Source of the DNA: Arenibacter sp. F20364
Lineage (GTDB): Bacteria; Bacteroidota; Bacteroidia; Flavobacteriales; Flavobacteriaceae
Assembly (NCBI RefSeq): GCF_023015905.1
Contig: NZ_JALKBD010000012.1
Location: 62,001-126,000 of the forward strand
Direction: 5' to 3'
DNA length: 64,000 nt
Every line of letters begins with the position of its first letter. The stretch's first letter is position 1. The position numbers and the translations under genes were made by a program. The notes under the pieces were generated by a model. It was not told where the DNA came from and made no database searches. It saw nothing but the letters and a program-made list of their open reading frames with translations. Positions 8,911 to 18,089 of the stretch are shown piece by piece.

Positions 8911-10536
8911 TTAGTTAATATTAAGTTCATTTATTTCCATGCTATCAAGAACAAAATCCTGATTGACCGTCTCTATCGAAAGCATCTCAAATGGCGTATT
9001 TGGAAAGAAAATTTCTGTCATTACCGTTGACCCTTCATCAAAAAATAATTCAATGGATGTCTTATCCAGAAGAATAGTACCTGAAAGCTTTTCACTAATT
9101 GAAATTCGAGGCGCAATACTCTGCTTACTTGAAAATGTATCTGAAAAACCAATTTGACCTGATTTACTACGATCAATAAAAAATTTGTTATCGGTGGCAT
9201 CATAACCAAAGGATAATTCGTCCCCTTTTTTATTTCCAAGTTTAAAGGTGAATCCACCCTTTTTGATGTCGGCAATATTGAAGTTAATGGCAGCCCGTGA
9301 AAGATTTACTTTTTCTGAATTTATGAGTTCCAATTCCCCCTCCACTGCAATATTTTCTTTCTTATACTTAACCCCTTTATAGGCATCAATCTCATCAACG
9401 GGATCAAAAGCCAATCTATAGGACTGGGAGTCTTTGATCAATTTTACTTCCCTGGCCACAGTCATGGCACTACGCCAAGTTTCTGTAGGGACTTCATTGG
9501 CATATTCCCAATTGGACATCCAACCGATATAAAATTTACCGCCATCCTTCGAGGTGATATTGGAAAATGTAACGCCAGCGTAATTGTCCTTCCCAAAGTC
9601 TATCCAATGATTTTGACCTTTGTTTAGGGCCGCTTCAAAATCCTTATCCATGGTAAATTTTGAACCGTCAAAATCTCCAATAAAATATTGTGTGGCACTT
9701 CCTCCATTTGGGCCACCTGGATTTACGCTTACATAGAGCACCCATTTAACCTCATCGGTACCCTGTACTGGAATCGGGAACAGGTCAGGGCATTCCCAAA
9801 CGCCACCGTGTGTTCCGATCTCTTTATTTAAATCCGCACCAAAATCCGATAATAGCTCCCAGTTTTTAAGATTCTTGGAGCCATAGAACATTACTTTGTC
9901 CTGTGCCGCCAAGACCATGACCCACTTTTCATGTTCTTCGTTCCAAGAAACCTTGGGATCCCTAAAATCCCTTATTCCAGGATTCTGAATAACAGGGTTA
10001 CCCGAGTATTTGGTCCATGTAAGCCCCTCATCTAAGGAATAGGCTATGGCCTGAGATTCTACATCTATTCCCTTGGCTTTTTCAATGTCCATATTATGAT
10101 AGGTAAATATGGCTATAATAGGCACCTGCCCCCCTGTACCGAAGCCAGAGGTATTTTCCAAATCCACAACGGCACTTCCGGAGAAGATATATCCTTTATC
10201 ATCCGGATATAAAGCAATTGGCTGTTCCTTCCAACTTACCATATCCGTACTGATGGCATGGCCCCAATGCATTGGCCCCCATTTATTGCCATCGGGGTAA
10301 TGCTGATAATACAAATGGTAATATCCATTGTAATGGAACATCCCGTTGGGATCGTTCATCCAGCCCACCTTTGGGGTAAAATGAAAATTAGGTCGGTACA
10401 ATCCTTCTTCCGTATCTAAAGAAACTTCACTTAGGGAAGTATTTCCCACATTCTCTTTTTGCCCTTGATCCTTACAGGACAAAACAACGCAAAGACCCAA
10501 AAAGGCGACAAATAATCTTAATCTATAATTTTCCAT
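8911..10536 (-). CDS. GH32 fructanase (levanase/inulinase-type) lipoprotein
   Basis: A 541-residue GH32 enzyme with all three family motifs: WMNDPNG at 59-65 (nucleophile Asp62), FRDPKV with the transition-state aspartate about 193, and WECPDLF with the acid/base glutamate about 248. The N-terminal segment LGLCVVLSC gives a lipobox Cys21, so it is probably a surface or periplasmic lipoprotein. A five-blade propeller is followed by a C-terminal beta-sandwich ending IELFFDEGSTVMTEIFFPN. It hydrolyses beta-fructosidic bonds; whether it is endo or exo, and beta-2,1 or beta-2,6, cannot be told from sequence alone. Confidence 0.92.
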   Translation of the reverse strand: MENYRLRLFVAFLGLCVVLSCKDQGQKENVGNTSLSEVSLDTEEGLYRPNFHFTPKVGWMNDPNGMFHYNGYYHLYYQHYPDGNKWGPMHWGHAISTDMVSWKEQPIALYPDDKGYIFSGSAVVDLENTSGFGTGGQVPIIAIFTYHNMDIEKAKGIDVESQAIAYSLDEGLTWTKYSGNPVIQNPGIRDFRDPKVSWNEEHEKWVMVLAAQDKVMFYGSKNLKNWELLSDFGADLNKEIGTHGGVWECPDLFPIPVQGTDEVKWVLYVSVNPGGPNGGSATQYFIGDFDGSKFTMDKDFEAALNKGQNHWIDFGKDNYAGVTFSNITSKDGGKFYIGWMSNWEYANEVPTETWRSAMTVAREVKLIKDSQSYRLAFDPVDEIDAYKGVKYKKENIAVEGELELINSEKVNLSRAAINFNIADIKKGGFTFKLGNKKGDELSFGYDATDNKFFIDRSKSGQIGFSDTFSSKQSIAPRISISEKLSGTILLDKTSIELFFDEGSTVMTEIFFPNTPFEMLSIETVNQDFVLDSMEINELNIN

Positions 10537-10565
10537 ATTCTTAAAAATTGATTTAATAATTAGAC

Positions 10566-11927
10566 CTATTTATTCTTTTCAATATTCAATTTGGTTTCAT
10601 CCACGTTACTATTGGATCTGGTCAGGGACTTGGACAATGTCTCCAATGAAATACCTTTGGTTTCCGGCATAACAAAGGCCACAAAGAGCAATTGCAAAAA
10701 CATCATAAAAGCAAAAAAGGCAAACACTGTACCAGCGCCTATAGAGGTAAACAGAACAGGTATCAAGGATGGTATTACTGCAGCCAAAATCCAATGTACC
10801 GAGCTTCCAAAAGATTGTCCAGAACCCCTTAAATGGTTGGGGAAAATCTCCGAAATAAATACCCAGATTACGGTACCTTGGCCTATGGCATGCGCAGCTA
10901 TGAACAAAAACAGAAAAATAGCGACTGACATACCTTCCCAGTCAAAGAAAAAAGCGCAGGAAACCAAGGTCAGAGATACTATATACCCAATAGAACCCAG
11001 GTACATTAATTGCTTTCTTCCAAATCTATCAATAAGAAAAATTCCTAAGAGTGTAAATAGTAAATTGGTTACCCCTATACCAATACTGCTCAATAAGGCG
11101 GTGCTTTCCCCAAGTCCGGCCTCCTCTAAAATTCTAGGGGCATAATATAGAAATGCATTTATTCCTGAAGCCTGGTTAAAGAAGGCTATACAAAAGGCAA
11201 GAATCAATGGAAAGCGGTATTTCTTTATAAATATATTCTCCCCTGTAACCTTATTTTCGTTTTCCTGATTTATTTCCAACATTAATTTTTCAACATCCTG
11301 ACCTGGATTTATCAATTGAAGTACATTTCTTGCTTCATCGTTCCTTAGCTTGGTCAATAACCATCTGGGACTCTGGGGAACACTTAAAACAAATAGGGTA
11401 TAAATAATGGCAGGTATAGCCTCTACTCCTAGCATCCATCGCCAGGCATTTTCACCTATCCCACTTAACAGGTAATTGGAAAGAAAGGCTACCAATATTC
11501 CGAAGACAATATTAAATTGATACAGCCCCACTAATTTACCCCTGTCCTTGGCCGGGGCTATTTCAGAAATATAGGCAGGAGCTGCTATTGTAGATGCTCC
11601 AACACCCAATCCGCCCAAAAATCTAAAGAATGCAAAGGTAATAGGGTCATTGGAAAATGCTGAGCCCAGCGCTGAAATGGTATAAAAAACACCTATCCAG
11701 AAAAGAGTCTTTTTTCTACCCAACCTATTGGTAGGTATACCTCCCAGAATTGCACCCAATACAGTTCCCCATAGTGCCATTGCCATAACCACGGTCCCGT
11801 GAAACACATCTGAGGAACCCCATAATACCTGTAATTTCTTGTCCGCTCCAGAAATAACTACCGTATCGAATCCAAACAGGAATCCGGCCAGAGCCGCAGT
11901 TATTGACCATATCAATATTTTCTTCAT
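10566..11927 (-). CDS. MFS sugar porter (probable fructose importer)
   Basis: A 453-residue inner-membrane transporter of the sugar porter family. It shows the signatures FLFGFDTVVISGA in helix 1, NRLGRKKT between helices 2 and 3, APAKDRGKL after helix 4, the repeat-equivalent DRFGRKQLM, and PETKGISLE after the last helix; about 12 hydrophobic segments are visible. It is the first gene of the leftward fructan operon, next to a regulatory region with repeated TGTTA motifs. A proton symporter for fructose is the simplest reading, since GH32 releases fructose and a PfkB kinase is downstream. Confidence 0.88.
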   Translation of the reverse strand: MKKILIWSITAALAGFLFGFDTVVISGADKKLQVLWGSSDVFHGTVVMAMALWGTVLGAILGGIPTNRLGRKKTLFWIGVFYTISALGSAFSNDPITFAFFRFLGGLGVGASTIAAPAYISEIAPAKDRGKLVGLYQFNIVFGILVAFLSNYLLSGIGENAWRWMLGVEAIPAIIYTLFVLSVPQSPRWLLTKLRNDEARNVLQLINPGQDVEKLMLEINQENENKVTGENIFIKKYRFPLILAFCIAFFNQASGINAFLYYAPRILEEAGLGESTALLSSIGIGVTNLLFTLLGIFLIDRFGRKQLMYLGSIGYIVSLTLVSCAFFFDWEGMSVAIFLFLFIAAHAIGQGTVIWVFISEIFPNHLRGSGQSFGSSVHWILAAVIPSLIPVLFTSIGAGTVFAFFAFMMFLQLLFVAFVMPETKGISLETLSKSLTRSNSNVDETKLNIEKNK

Positions 11928-11987
11928 ATCACAATTATTAAATATGAAGACTATATTATTACAAATAAATTGGGAGTAATTTTATCA

Positions 11988-12107
11988 ATGTTACAATATG
12001 TTATGATTTAGTTAACATTTCAAAATAAAATAGTAACATTTTAATTATCAGATACTTAAGCGGATTAATTTAACATTTTTATATTTAGGCAATTACACTG
12101 ATGTTAC
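11988..12107. promoter_or_regulatory. Putative operator region with repeated TGTTA(C) motifs
   Basis: Between the sensor-regulator gene and the transporter gene are six copies of ATGTTA or its complement TAACAT: 11988-11994, 11998-12004, 12011-12018, 12033-12039, 12071-12076 and 12101-12107. Repeated half-sites in front of the operon are what the AraC-type output domain of the adjacent hybrid regulator would be expected to bind. No full TAnnTTTG box was found. Confidence 0.4.
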
Positions 12108-12158
12108 CCGTGTCTCTAAAATTGATACATGAAAATTGCAGCAATAACGCAAAACGTC

Positions 12159-14906
12159 TTAAAGAGATTTTTTATAGGCCCCGGGAGTTACCCCAAATTT
12201 TCCTTTAAAGGCTGTAGAAAAGTAATTTGGTGAAGAAAAACCTGTGGCGTACCCAATTTCAGAAATGGAATAATTAGTGGATTCAAGCATAGATTTTGCC
12301 TTTTCCAGTCTGTAATTGGAAATATAATCGCTCACACTTATTCCCAACATGGCCTTAACCTTTCTATACAATTGAACTCTAGAAATGTTCAGGGCATCGG
12401 CCAGATTCTCCACGGAAAAATTGGTGTTGTCCAAATTGGTCTTTATCTGTTGATTTAATTGTCGCACAAACAATTGCTCTGGATCACCAAAGGAATGTAC
12501 CTGGTCAATTTTGTGGATATTGTTCGTATAGTAATACCTTAATTTTTCCCTATTATAGAGCAACGACTTTATAGATTGGGTTAAGATGGAGTAATTGAAG
12601 GGCTTTGTCAAATATAGATCGGCACCACATTCAAGCCCTCTTATAAATGATTCCTTATTGCTTAAAGCGGTCAAGAGGATTATAGGTATATGAGAGGTTC
12701 GCAGATCGCTCTTAAGAATATGGCAAATTTCGAATCCACTCTTATCGGGTAAATTAACATCGCACAGGATAACATCGGGAACATGTTCATATGCCAATGC
12801 AAGTCCATCGGTTCCATCTGAAATTAACATTTCGTACTCACTGCCTAATTTGTTGTTCAAAAAAAATGTTAAATCACGATTATCCTCAATCAACAGAATG
12901 GAATGTTGTTCTTCCCTATTTTGGCCCTCCAAACCAACTGAGCCTTCCTCCAAGCCAATCCCATCCGAAAAATTGATAAGGGTCGTATCCACTAATTCAG
13001 GATCTACCACAATTTGATCCTCATTAAAATGGGTATCCCCTTTAAAGAGGGTTATAATGAATTCCGTCCCGTGATGGGATTTGACTTCGATTTTACCAAG
13101 ATGCAATTCTACAAATTGTTTGCTCAGATGCAAGCCCACTCCTGAGCTATTTTTTCTATTATTGGAACCTTTAAAAAAAGGTGTAAACACAAACTCCAGT
13201 TCGTTTTCCGGTATACCTATGCCATTATCCTTAAAATGAATAGTTACCAAACTTCCATCCAAATTGTCAAGAATTTCAATATCGATCCGTCCATTGTCCG
13301 GTGTAAATTTAAAGGCGTTGGACAAAAGGTTGAAGTAGACCTTATCCATTAAATTCCGGTCTATACACAACTCCAAATCTTCATTATTGGAAGTAATATT
13401 GAATCTTATTCCTCTTTTTCTGGCCTCTACTTTAAACTCGCTGAATATATTGTTGGAGAATTTAAAAATATTTGTTTTTGAAGCCCTAATGTTGAATTTT
13501 TGGTCCTCCACCTTTCTAAAATCCAATAAATTATTTATCAACCTGAGCAGCCGGTTGGAATTATTTTGAATCAGCTCAACTTCAAACCCAGTTTTAAAAC
13601 CTTTTTGCCTTTGCCAATCCCTTAAGGATTCTATTGAACTCATAATTAATGTAATAGGTGTCTTAAACTCATGGGACAGCCCTGTAAAAAAATTCATCCT
13701 GGCCTCATTACTTTCCTTTACCTCGTTGGCGATTTTCTCTATTTGATTTCTTTGGACCGTAATTTTTCTATTGGTGAGCTCCAATTGCCTATTTTTCTTG
13801 GCAATCGAAATTTTGGAATATATGCTATAAACAGCAAGACCAAGAATAATAAAGGAAAACCCCAGTATGATCTTTAAAATATTATTTTGGGAATAATAGA
13901 GTTCCTTTTGTCTTTTTACTGCGGTAACCTGCGATTCCAAGAGGGTTTGCTGCTCATTTATTTTAGTCAACTGGTTTTGCATTATTTCTGCATTAAACCT
14001 ATCGATTACTGTAGTACTAAGGATATTATTTACAGGTACGATCTCTTCATTCAAGATTTTCAAGGCTGTCTTTATGGCCTCATCGCCTCCAGTAGGATAT
14101 AGAATGGTAGCGTTCAGCACTCCCTCCTTCACCAACTGAATACCTCCATTGGGCCCATTTAGACCATCGACACCTATTATTTTAATTTGATCCTCAATAC
14201 CCAAATTCCGGGCTACCTCCCAGGCACCCATGGCCATTCTATCGTTGTGGACAAAAACATAGTCCACCGGTCCAATTTCCTGCAAGAGTTCCTTAAACCC
14301 TCCGATAATGGACTCTTTCTCCCAATCTCCCTGAATGGTTCCCATAAATTCTATACTCGGAAATTTATCCAAAATTTGATGGAATCCCAGACTCCTTTCC
14401 TCTGCAGGTGAAGATCCGGCCAAGCCCCTGATTTCAACAACTTTTAGTGAATCAGGTAAATTAGAAACTATAATCTTTGCTGCATTTCTGCCCACTTCAA
14501 TGTTATCTGCTCCCACATAAGCGGTATATTTTTGATTATCCGTTTTTCTATCCACTACCAATACTGGGATACCGGCCTTCATTGCTTCTTCCACAATAGG
14601 AGTTATTGGCTTAGATTGTATTGGGGAGACTATTATAATATCTACATCGGCCGCTATAAATTCCTTTAGCTGTTTAATTTGATTCTCAACGTTGTAGTTT
14701 GCATTGGAAATACTTAAAGTTACATTGGGATATAAAGAAGCCTGCAGCTCCATGGCATTGTTCATGGACTGCCTCCATTCGTCGGCTATCATGGCTTGGG
14801 AAAACCCAATCCTTATTTCCGCCTCATCATTCCGGTAGGAACAGGAGTTGCATATAGAAATAAAAACCACGATAAAAAGAAAAAAAACGCTTTGGAACTT
14901 CATCAA
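12159..14906 (-). CDS. Hybrid two-component regulator with sugar-binding (PBP1) sensor domain
   Basis: A 915-residue one-protein signalling system. Order: signal sequence with possible lipobox (about 1-22), type I periplasmic binding domain (about 30-310, including VDIIIVSPIQS and PVLVVDRKT), transmembrane helix (about 343-363), dimerisation/phosphoacceptor helix with SHEFKTP (His412), ATPase domain (NLLSNAFKFTPDNG), receiver (phosphoacceptor Asp716 in DVNLPDKSG) and C-terminal AraC-type HTH (about 810-915). The architecture is that of the fructose-binding regulator BT1754 of Bacteroides thetaiotaomicron, which activates a fructan locus. Fructose sensing here is inferred from that similarity and from the neighbours. 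Confidence 0.92.
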   Translation of the reverse strand: MMKFQSVFFLFIVVFISICNSCSYRNDEAEIRIGFSQAMIADEWRQSMNNAMELQASLYPNVTLSISNANYNVENQIKQLKEFIAADVDIIIVSPIQSKPITPIVEEAMKAGIPVLVVDRKTDNQKYTAYVGADNIEVGRNAAKIIVSNLPDSLKVVEIRGLAGSSPAEERSLGFHQILDKFPSIEFMGTIQGDWEKESIIGGFKELLQEIGPVDYVFVHNDRMAMGAWEVARNLGIEDQIKIIGVDGLNGPNGGIQLVKEGVLNATILYPTGGDEAIKTALKILNEEIVPVNNILSTTVIDRFNAEIMQNQLTKINEQQTLLESQVTAVKRQKELYYSQNNILKIILGFSFIILGLAVYSIYSKISIAKKNRQLELTNRKITVQRNQIEKIANEVKESNEARMNFFTGLSHEFKTPITLIMSSIESLRDWQRQKGFKTGFEVELIQNNSNRLLRLINNLLDFRKVEDQKFNIRASKTNIFKFSNNIFSEFKVEARKRGIRFNITSNNEDLELCIDRNLMDKVYFNLLSNAFKFTPDNGRIDIEILDNLDGSLVTIHFKDNGIGIPENELEFVFTPFFKGSNNRKNSSGVGLHLSKQFVELHLGKIEVKSHHGTEFIITLFKGDTHFNEDQIVVDPELVDTTLINFSDGIGLEEGSVGLEGQNREEQHSILLIEDNRDLTFFLNNKLGSEYEMLISDGTDGLALAYEHVPDVILCDVNLPDKSGFEICHILKSDLRTSHIPIILLTALSNKESFIRGLECGADLYLTKPFNYSILTQSIKSLLYNREKLRYYYTNNIHKIDQVHSFGDPEQLFVRQLNQQIKTNLDNTNFSVENLADALNISRVQLYRKVKAMLGISVSDYISNYRLEKAKSMLESTNYSISEIGYATGFSSPNYFSTAFKGKFGVTPGAYKKSL

Positions 14907-15244
14907 ATGTTGGGTTAAAATGTAAACTTAATGAAATTGGAAACAATCATATAAATTCTCCGATTAATTTGAAGTAAATAGCTCAGGGGAAAGAGAATGT
15001 TATAATTTAGGATTTAATCAACTCTTATGATCCAAATAACATATAAAATATCCGAATAATATTGTAATTAGGAAATCTTGGTTTAGCAAAAAGGATTAAA
15101 TAATTTGGAACCAACCTTACAGAGAGAATTCTGAATTTTCCTTACGCAATTCTATTTGAACAAATTAAACAGTAAATTGACCACAAATAATATCACATTA
15201 CATGTTAAAATGGATCTTCAACAAATGTTGTACCTAAAACAAAA

Positions 15245-15270
15245 AAAGCCGACTCCTAAAAGTCGGCTTT
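15245..15270 (-). terminator. Strong bidirectional-looking hairpin, probably the old tRNA-Leu terminator
   Basis: A perfect 10-bp stem (AAAGCCGACT at 15245-15254 with AGTCGGCTTT at 15261-15270, 6-nt loop). On the minus strand it runs into a T-stretch, so it terminates leftward transcription. It lies just beyond the displaced tRNA-Leu 3' end at 15277-15291, which fits a tRNA terminator left behind when element 1 integrated. The surrounding 14907-15430 holds no gene I can support. Confidence 0.65.
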
Positions 15271-15276
15271 CCCTTG

Positions 15277-15291
15277 TTGTACAGGCGGAGA
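15277..15291. repeat. Left attachment core of element 1 (15-bp direct repeat)
   Basis: The 15-mer TTGTACAGGCGGAGA recurs exactly at 36176-36190. At the right copy it continues into the T-arm and variable arm of a minus-strand tRNA-Leu; here the tRNA likeness stops after 15 bp. This is the pattern of a displaced tRNA 3' end left by a tyrosine recombinase. The integrase gene starts 183 bp further in. Confidence 0.65.
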
Positions 15292-15430
15292 CAACACTAA
15301 TCGCCAATATCACTTCTTTTCCAATCCCTATAAATTAGCTATAAAACTCATAAAGTCAATAAAAACAAGCCTTCACAAATGTAATATAGATTTGTTAAGA
15401 TTGTATAATGTTGTAGTTAATTGTTTATAG

Positions 15431-15458
15431 CCGTACAAACTTTCATACATTTGTACGG
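15431..15458. promoter_or_regulatory. 9-bp inverted repeat over the integrase promoter
   Basis: CCGTACAAA (15431-15439) and its perfect complement TTTGTACGG (15450-15458) flank a 10-bp spacer. The Bacteroidota -7 box TACATTTG (15446-15453) lies inside, with a TTG at 15421-15423. The same 9-mer occurs near the right end of the element (36100-36108), so these may be integrase arm sites as well as an autoregulatory operator. Confidence 0.55.
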
Positions 15459-15473
15459 TAATATATTAATAAT

Positions 15474-16784
15474 ATGGCAACTCTAAACTTCCTTTATCGC
15501 TCAACAAAAGAAAACGAACCTCTTAACCTTAGACTGCTTTTTCGGCATGGAGACATAGATTATACCCAAGGAGCAAAAACACAGCTTTACATCTACTCGC
15601 ATGACGAACTGATAGATAATGGCAAGCTAAGTGCCAAACACTATTGGACAAAGCTTCACAATAAAAAAAACGTCAAGGATATTGATTTAGAAAATAAGCA
15701 GACAGAAATCAATTTGAATGTCAACACTTTAAAGAACAAAATACTAAAGGCGTTCAATGAAGCTGACGTAGAGGATATAATCAGCGATAAAAATTGGCTT
15801 AAAAATAGCCTGCAAGAGTATTACAATCCCACTAAGACAAATAAAGACATCCCTTCTAAATTGGTTCCCTTCTTTGATTACTACATTGATAAAAGGAAGA
15901 ACGAACTGAATAACGCCCGAATCAAAAATATCAAGGTAACAAAACACAAGCTTGAAAAATTAGAATCCTCATTAAACCGTAAGTTTGGCATTAGAGAAAT
16001 AAACGAGGAATTTAAAGACTTGTTTACCAACTTTTGCAACGAACATCAATACGCAAAGAATACCCAGCAACGGGAACTGACTCTAATAAAAACCATTTGC
16101 CGCTATGCTAGATATTTAGGCATTGAAACACATCATCAATTGGATAGTGTTAAGCTACCAAGACAGGACACCAAACACGTTCACTTGACATTTGAAGAAC
16201 TAAATACTATTGAAGAAATTAGCCTAGCACATGACTACTTAGACAATGCTAGGGATTGGCTTTTGATTAGTTGCTATATTGGACAAAGGGTTAGCGACTT
16301 TATGCGTTTTGATAGCAGCATGATAAGAACAGAAAAAGGAAAAGAGCTATTGGAATTTAGGCAAGTAAAAACTAAGAAATTAATGACCATTCCAATCCCC
16401 AAGGAAGTCCGCAAAGTCTTAGCAAAAAGAAAAGGAGAATTTCCAAGAGCAATATCCGACCAAAAATATAACGACTACATCAAGGATGTTTGCAGGCTTG
16501 CCAAAATCAATAAGATGTGCGAGGGCAAGAAACGAATAAGTATAGCACCCGAGGGAGCAAAGCCCACAAAAAGCGATTACAGGGACGTTGTTGGGGAATT
16601 TGAGAAGTGGGAACTGATTAGCTCGCATATTGGGAGACGAAGCTTTGCAACCAATTTTTATGGCAAAGTACCAACCACATTTTTAATCAATATCACTGGG
16701 CATTCTTCAGAAAAAATGTTCCTCAATTATATCAAGAAAAGCAATAAAGACTTAGCTTTAGAGAGTTATGATTATTTCAATTAA
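15474..16784 (+). CDS. Tyrosine recombinase / integrase of element 1
   Basis: A 436-residue site-specific recombinase. The C-terminal catalytic domain has Arg272 (YIGQRVSD), the HIGRRSF box (His385, Arg388), His410 in ITGHSSEKMF and the nucleophile Tyr419 in FLNYI. Residues about 125-225 form the SAM-like core-binding domain and the N-terminus resembles the arm-binding domain of Bacteroidota integrases. It cuts and joins att sites through a 3'-phosphotyrosine. The gene reads inward from the left att core and its -7 box is buried in an inverted repeat. The tRNA-Leu 3' end is the inferred target. Confidence 0.9.
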   Translation: MATLNFLYRSTKENEPLNLRLLFRHGDIDYTQGAKTQLYIYSHDELIDNGKLSAKHYWTKLHNKKNVKDIDLENKQTEINLNVNTLKNKILKAFNEADVEDIISDKNWLKNSLQEYYNPTKTNKDIPSKLVPFFDYYIDKRKNELNNARIKNIKVTKHKLEKLESSLNRKFGIREINEEFKDLFTNFCNEHQYAKNTQQRELTLIKTICRYARYLGIETHHQLDSVKLPRQDTKHVHLTFEELNTIEEISLAHDYLDNARDWLLISCYIGQRVSDFMRFDSSMIRTEKGKELLEFRQVKTKKLMTIPIPKEVRKVLAKRKGEFPRAISDQKYNDYIKDVCRLAKINKMCEGKKRISIAPEGAKPTKSDYRDVVGEFEKWELISSHIGRRSFATNFYGKVPTTFLINITGHSSEKMFLNYIKKSNKDLALESYDYFN

Positions 16785-16793
16785 ATAATATGT

Positions 16794-17708
16794 ATGGAAG
16801 AGAATTACAAACCTTTGTCCAGAAAAGAAATTGAGAAGATACCTTATGAAAAAGCAGCGGGTTTAATTTCGATTCCAGAGCAAGAAAAAGGAATTATTGC
16901 AGATTATACAAAGAATTTTAAACCAACAGCAACTTATTTCATGGTTTGGAATACAGCGGACAAAGTAAAAGCCTTAGGAATACTTTCTGAAGAACTAGAA
17001 AGAGATAACTTGACTGACCCTTCTAAGATTCACGAAGAAGACATTGATAAACTAAAATTTGGTTGGCGGACGATTAAGAATGAAATCTCTGAAGCTAAAG
17101 AATTTGCCAAAGTCACACAATTGTCAGATAAACGTTTGAATCAGCTTATTGGAGAGATAAAAATACTCTTGAGTTATCAAAATAGGATTGAAAGAAGACT
17201 TTTTGAACTTACTTCAGCAATTAACCCACAAGAAGAAACAGAGTTCGAAAGAAGTTTTGATTTTGAGCTAGAACCAAAAGTCCACAGAGCATATCTTCCG
17301 AACTACCTTAAGATTATTGAAAAGATAAATAAGGAAATTGCACTTATTGATAATATAGAGAAAAAACCCTCTAATAAATTCCCGTCCAATCACAAAGAAA
17401 AAGCTGGATTACATTTAGCTACTCAGAATATTGAAATGTACTTAAATGACAAAAAAAATGGCATAAAAGATGGTTTTAAAGCGCCTGATATAGCCGAAAA
17501 AATCGGACTAGACAGGACAAAACATAGACTTTATATTTCTGGTACCCTTAATAACTACATGGCCAAAGATGGAAATGGAGCAAAAAACATTTTCAATAAT
17601 ACCAAACTTATGTTGGAAATTGAAACGCATTGCTCAATGAACAACCTCACAATGACTTCATTTTTTCAAGAAAAACTCAACGATTTAAAGGCAAAACAAG
17701 ACTATTAG
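16794..17708 (+). CDS. Hypothetical protein, element 1 backbone
   Basis: I do not recognise this 304-residue protein. It is rich in charged residues and predicted helices, with a likely helical or coiled stretch in the middle (about 85-150, LSDKRLNQLIGEIKILLSYQNRIERRLFEL) and a C-terminal part (about 235-300) that could hold a helix-turn-helix (FKAPDIAEKIGLDRTKHRLYISGTLNNYM). There is no signal peptide or membrane segment. It starts 9 bp after the integrase stop, so the two are probably cotranscribed, and it may help recombination or regulation; that is a guess from position. Confidence 0.6.
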   Translation: MEENYKPLSRKEIEKIPYEKAAGLISIPEQEKGIIADYTKNFKPTATYFMVWNTADKVKALGILSEELERDNLTDPSKIHEEDIDKLKFGWRTIKNEISEAKEFAKVTQLSDKRLNQLIGEIKILLSYQNRIERRLFELTSAINPQEETEFERSFDFELEPKVHRAYLPNYLKIIEKINKEIALIDNIEKKPSNKFPSNHKEKAGLHLATQNIEMYLNDKKNGIKDGFKAPDIAEKIGLDRTKHRLYISGTLNNYMAKDGNGAKNIFNNTKLMLEIETHCSMNNLTMTSFFQEKLNDLKAKQDY

Positions 17709-17714
17709 AAACAA

Positions 17715-17770
17715 AGTACTGAAACAGTACAGTACTTCACGACAGTACTAATCTATCTCAAATATGTTTG
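17715..17770 (+). promoter_or_regulatory. AGTAC repeat cluster and -7 box before the HTH gene
   Basis: Four AGTAC units occur within 35 bp (17715-17720, 17726-17730, 17731-17736, 17745-17749), two of them inside the longer ACAGTAC. Immediately downstream is a TATGTTTG -7 box (17763-17770), 26 bp before the ATG of the HTH gene. The arrangement suggests an operator for the control protein or for replication initiation of the element. Confidence 0.45.
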
Positions 17771-17796
17771 TGGTATTAATTACTTAAACCAAAGAG

Positions 17797-18081
17797 ATGG
17801 AATCACTTCAATTTATTTCTACAACACCCGAAAAGCTAGCTAATCTTATTAGCGAAGGAGTACGGTTAGAATTACAACAACTTCGAAAAGAGCTACTCCA
17901 CGAAAACGCAAACGACGAATTATTAACTAGGGAAGAAACCTGTGAACTTCTGTCCATTAACCCAAGTACTTTATGGGCCTGGACCAACAGGGGAGTTATA
18001 AAGGCTTATGGTATTTCTGGAAGTCGGCGCTATTATAAGCGCTCTGAAATAATGAAAGCCCTAAAACAGCTGAAAAAATAG
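17797..18081 (+). CDS. Helix-turn-helix protein (AlpA/excisionase-like)
   Basis: A 94-residue protein whose C-terminal half is a MerR-like winged helix: LLTREETCELLSINPSTLWAWTNRGVIKAYGISGSRRYYKRSEIMKAL. This is the DNA-binding fold of excisionases and AlpA regulators. It lies between the integrase operon and the primase gene, which is the usual place of the control protein in satellite-like elements. It could steer excision or switch on the replication gene 8 bp downstream. It has its own promoter and repeat cluster upstream. Confidence 0.8.
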   Translation: MESLQFISTTPEKLANLISEGVRLELQQLRKELLHENANDELLTREETCELLSINPSTLWAWTNRGVIKAYGISGSRRYYKRSEIMKALKQLKK

Positions 18082-18089
18082 ATAAAGCC

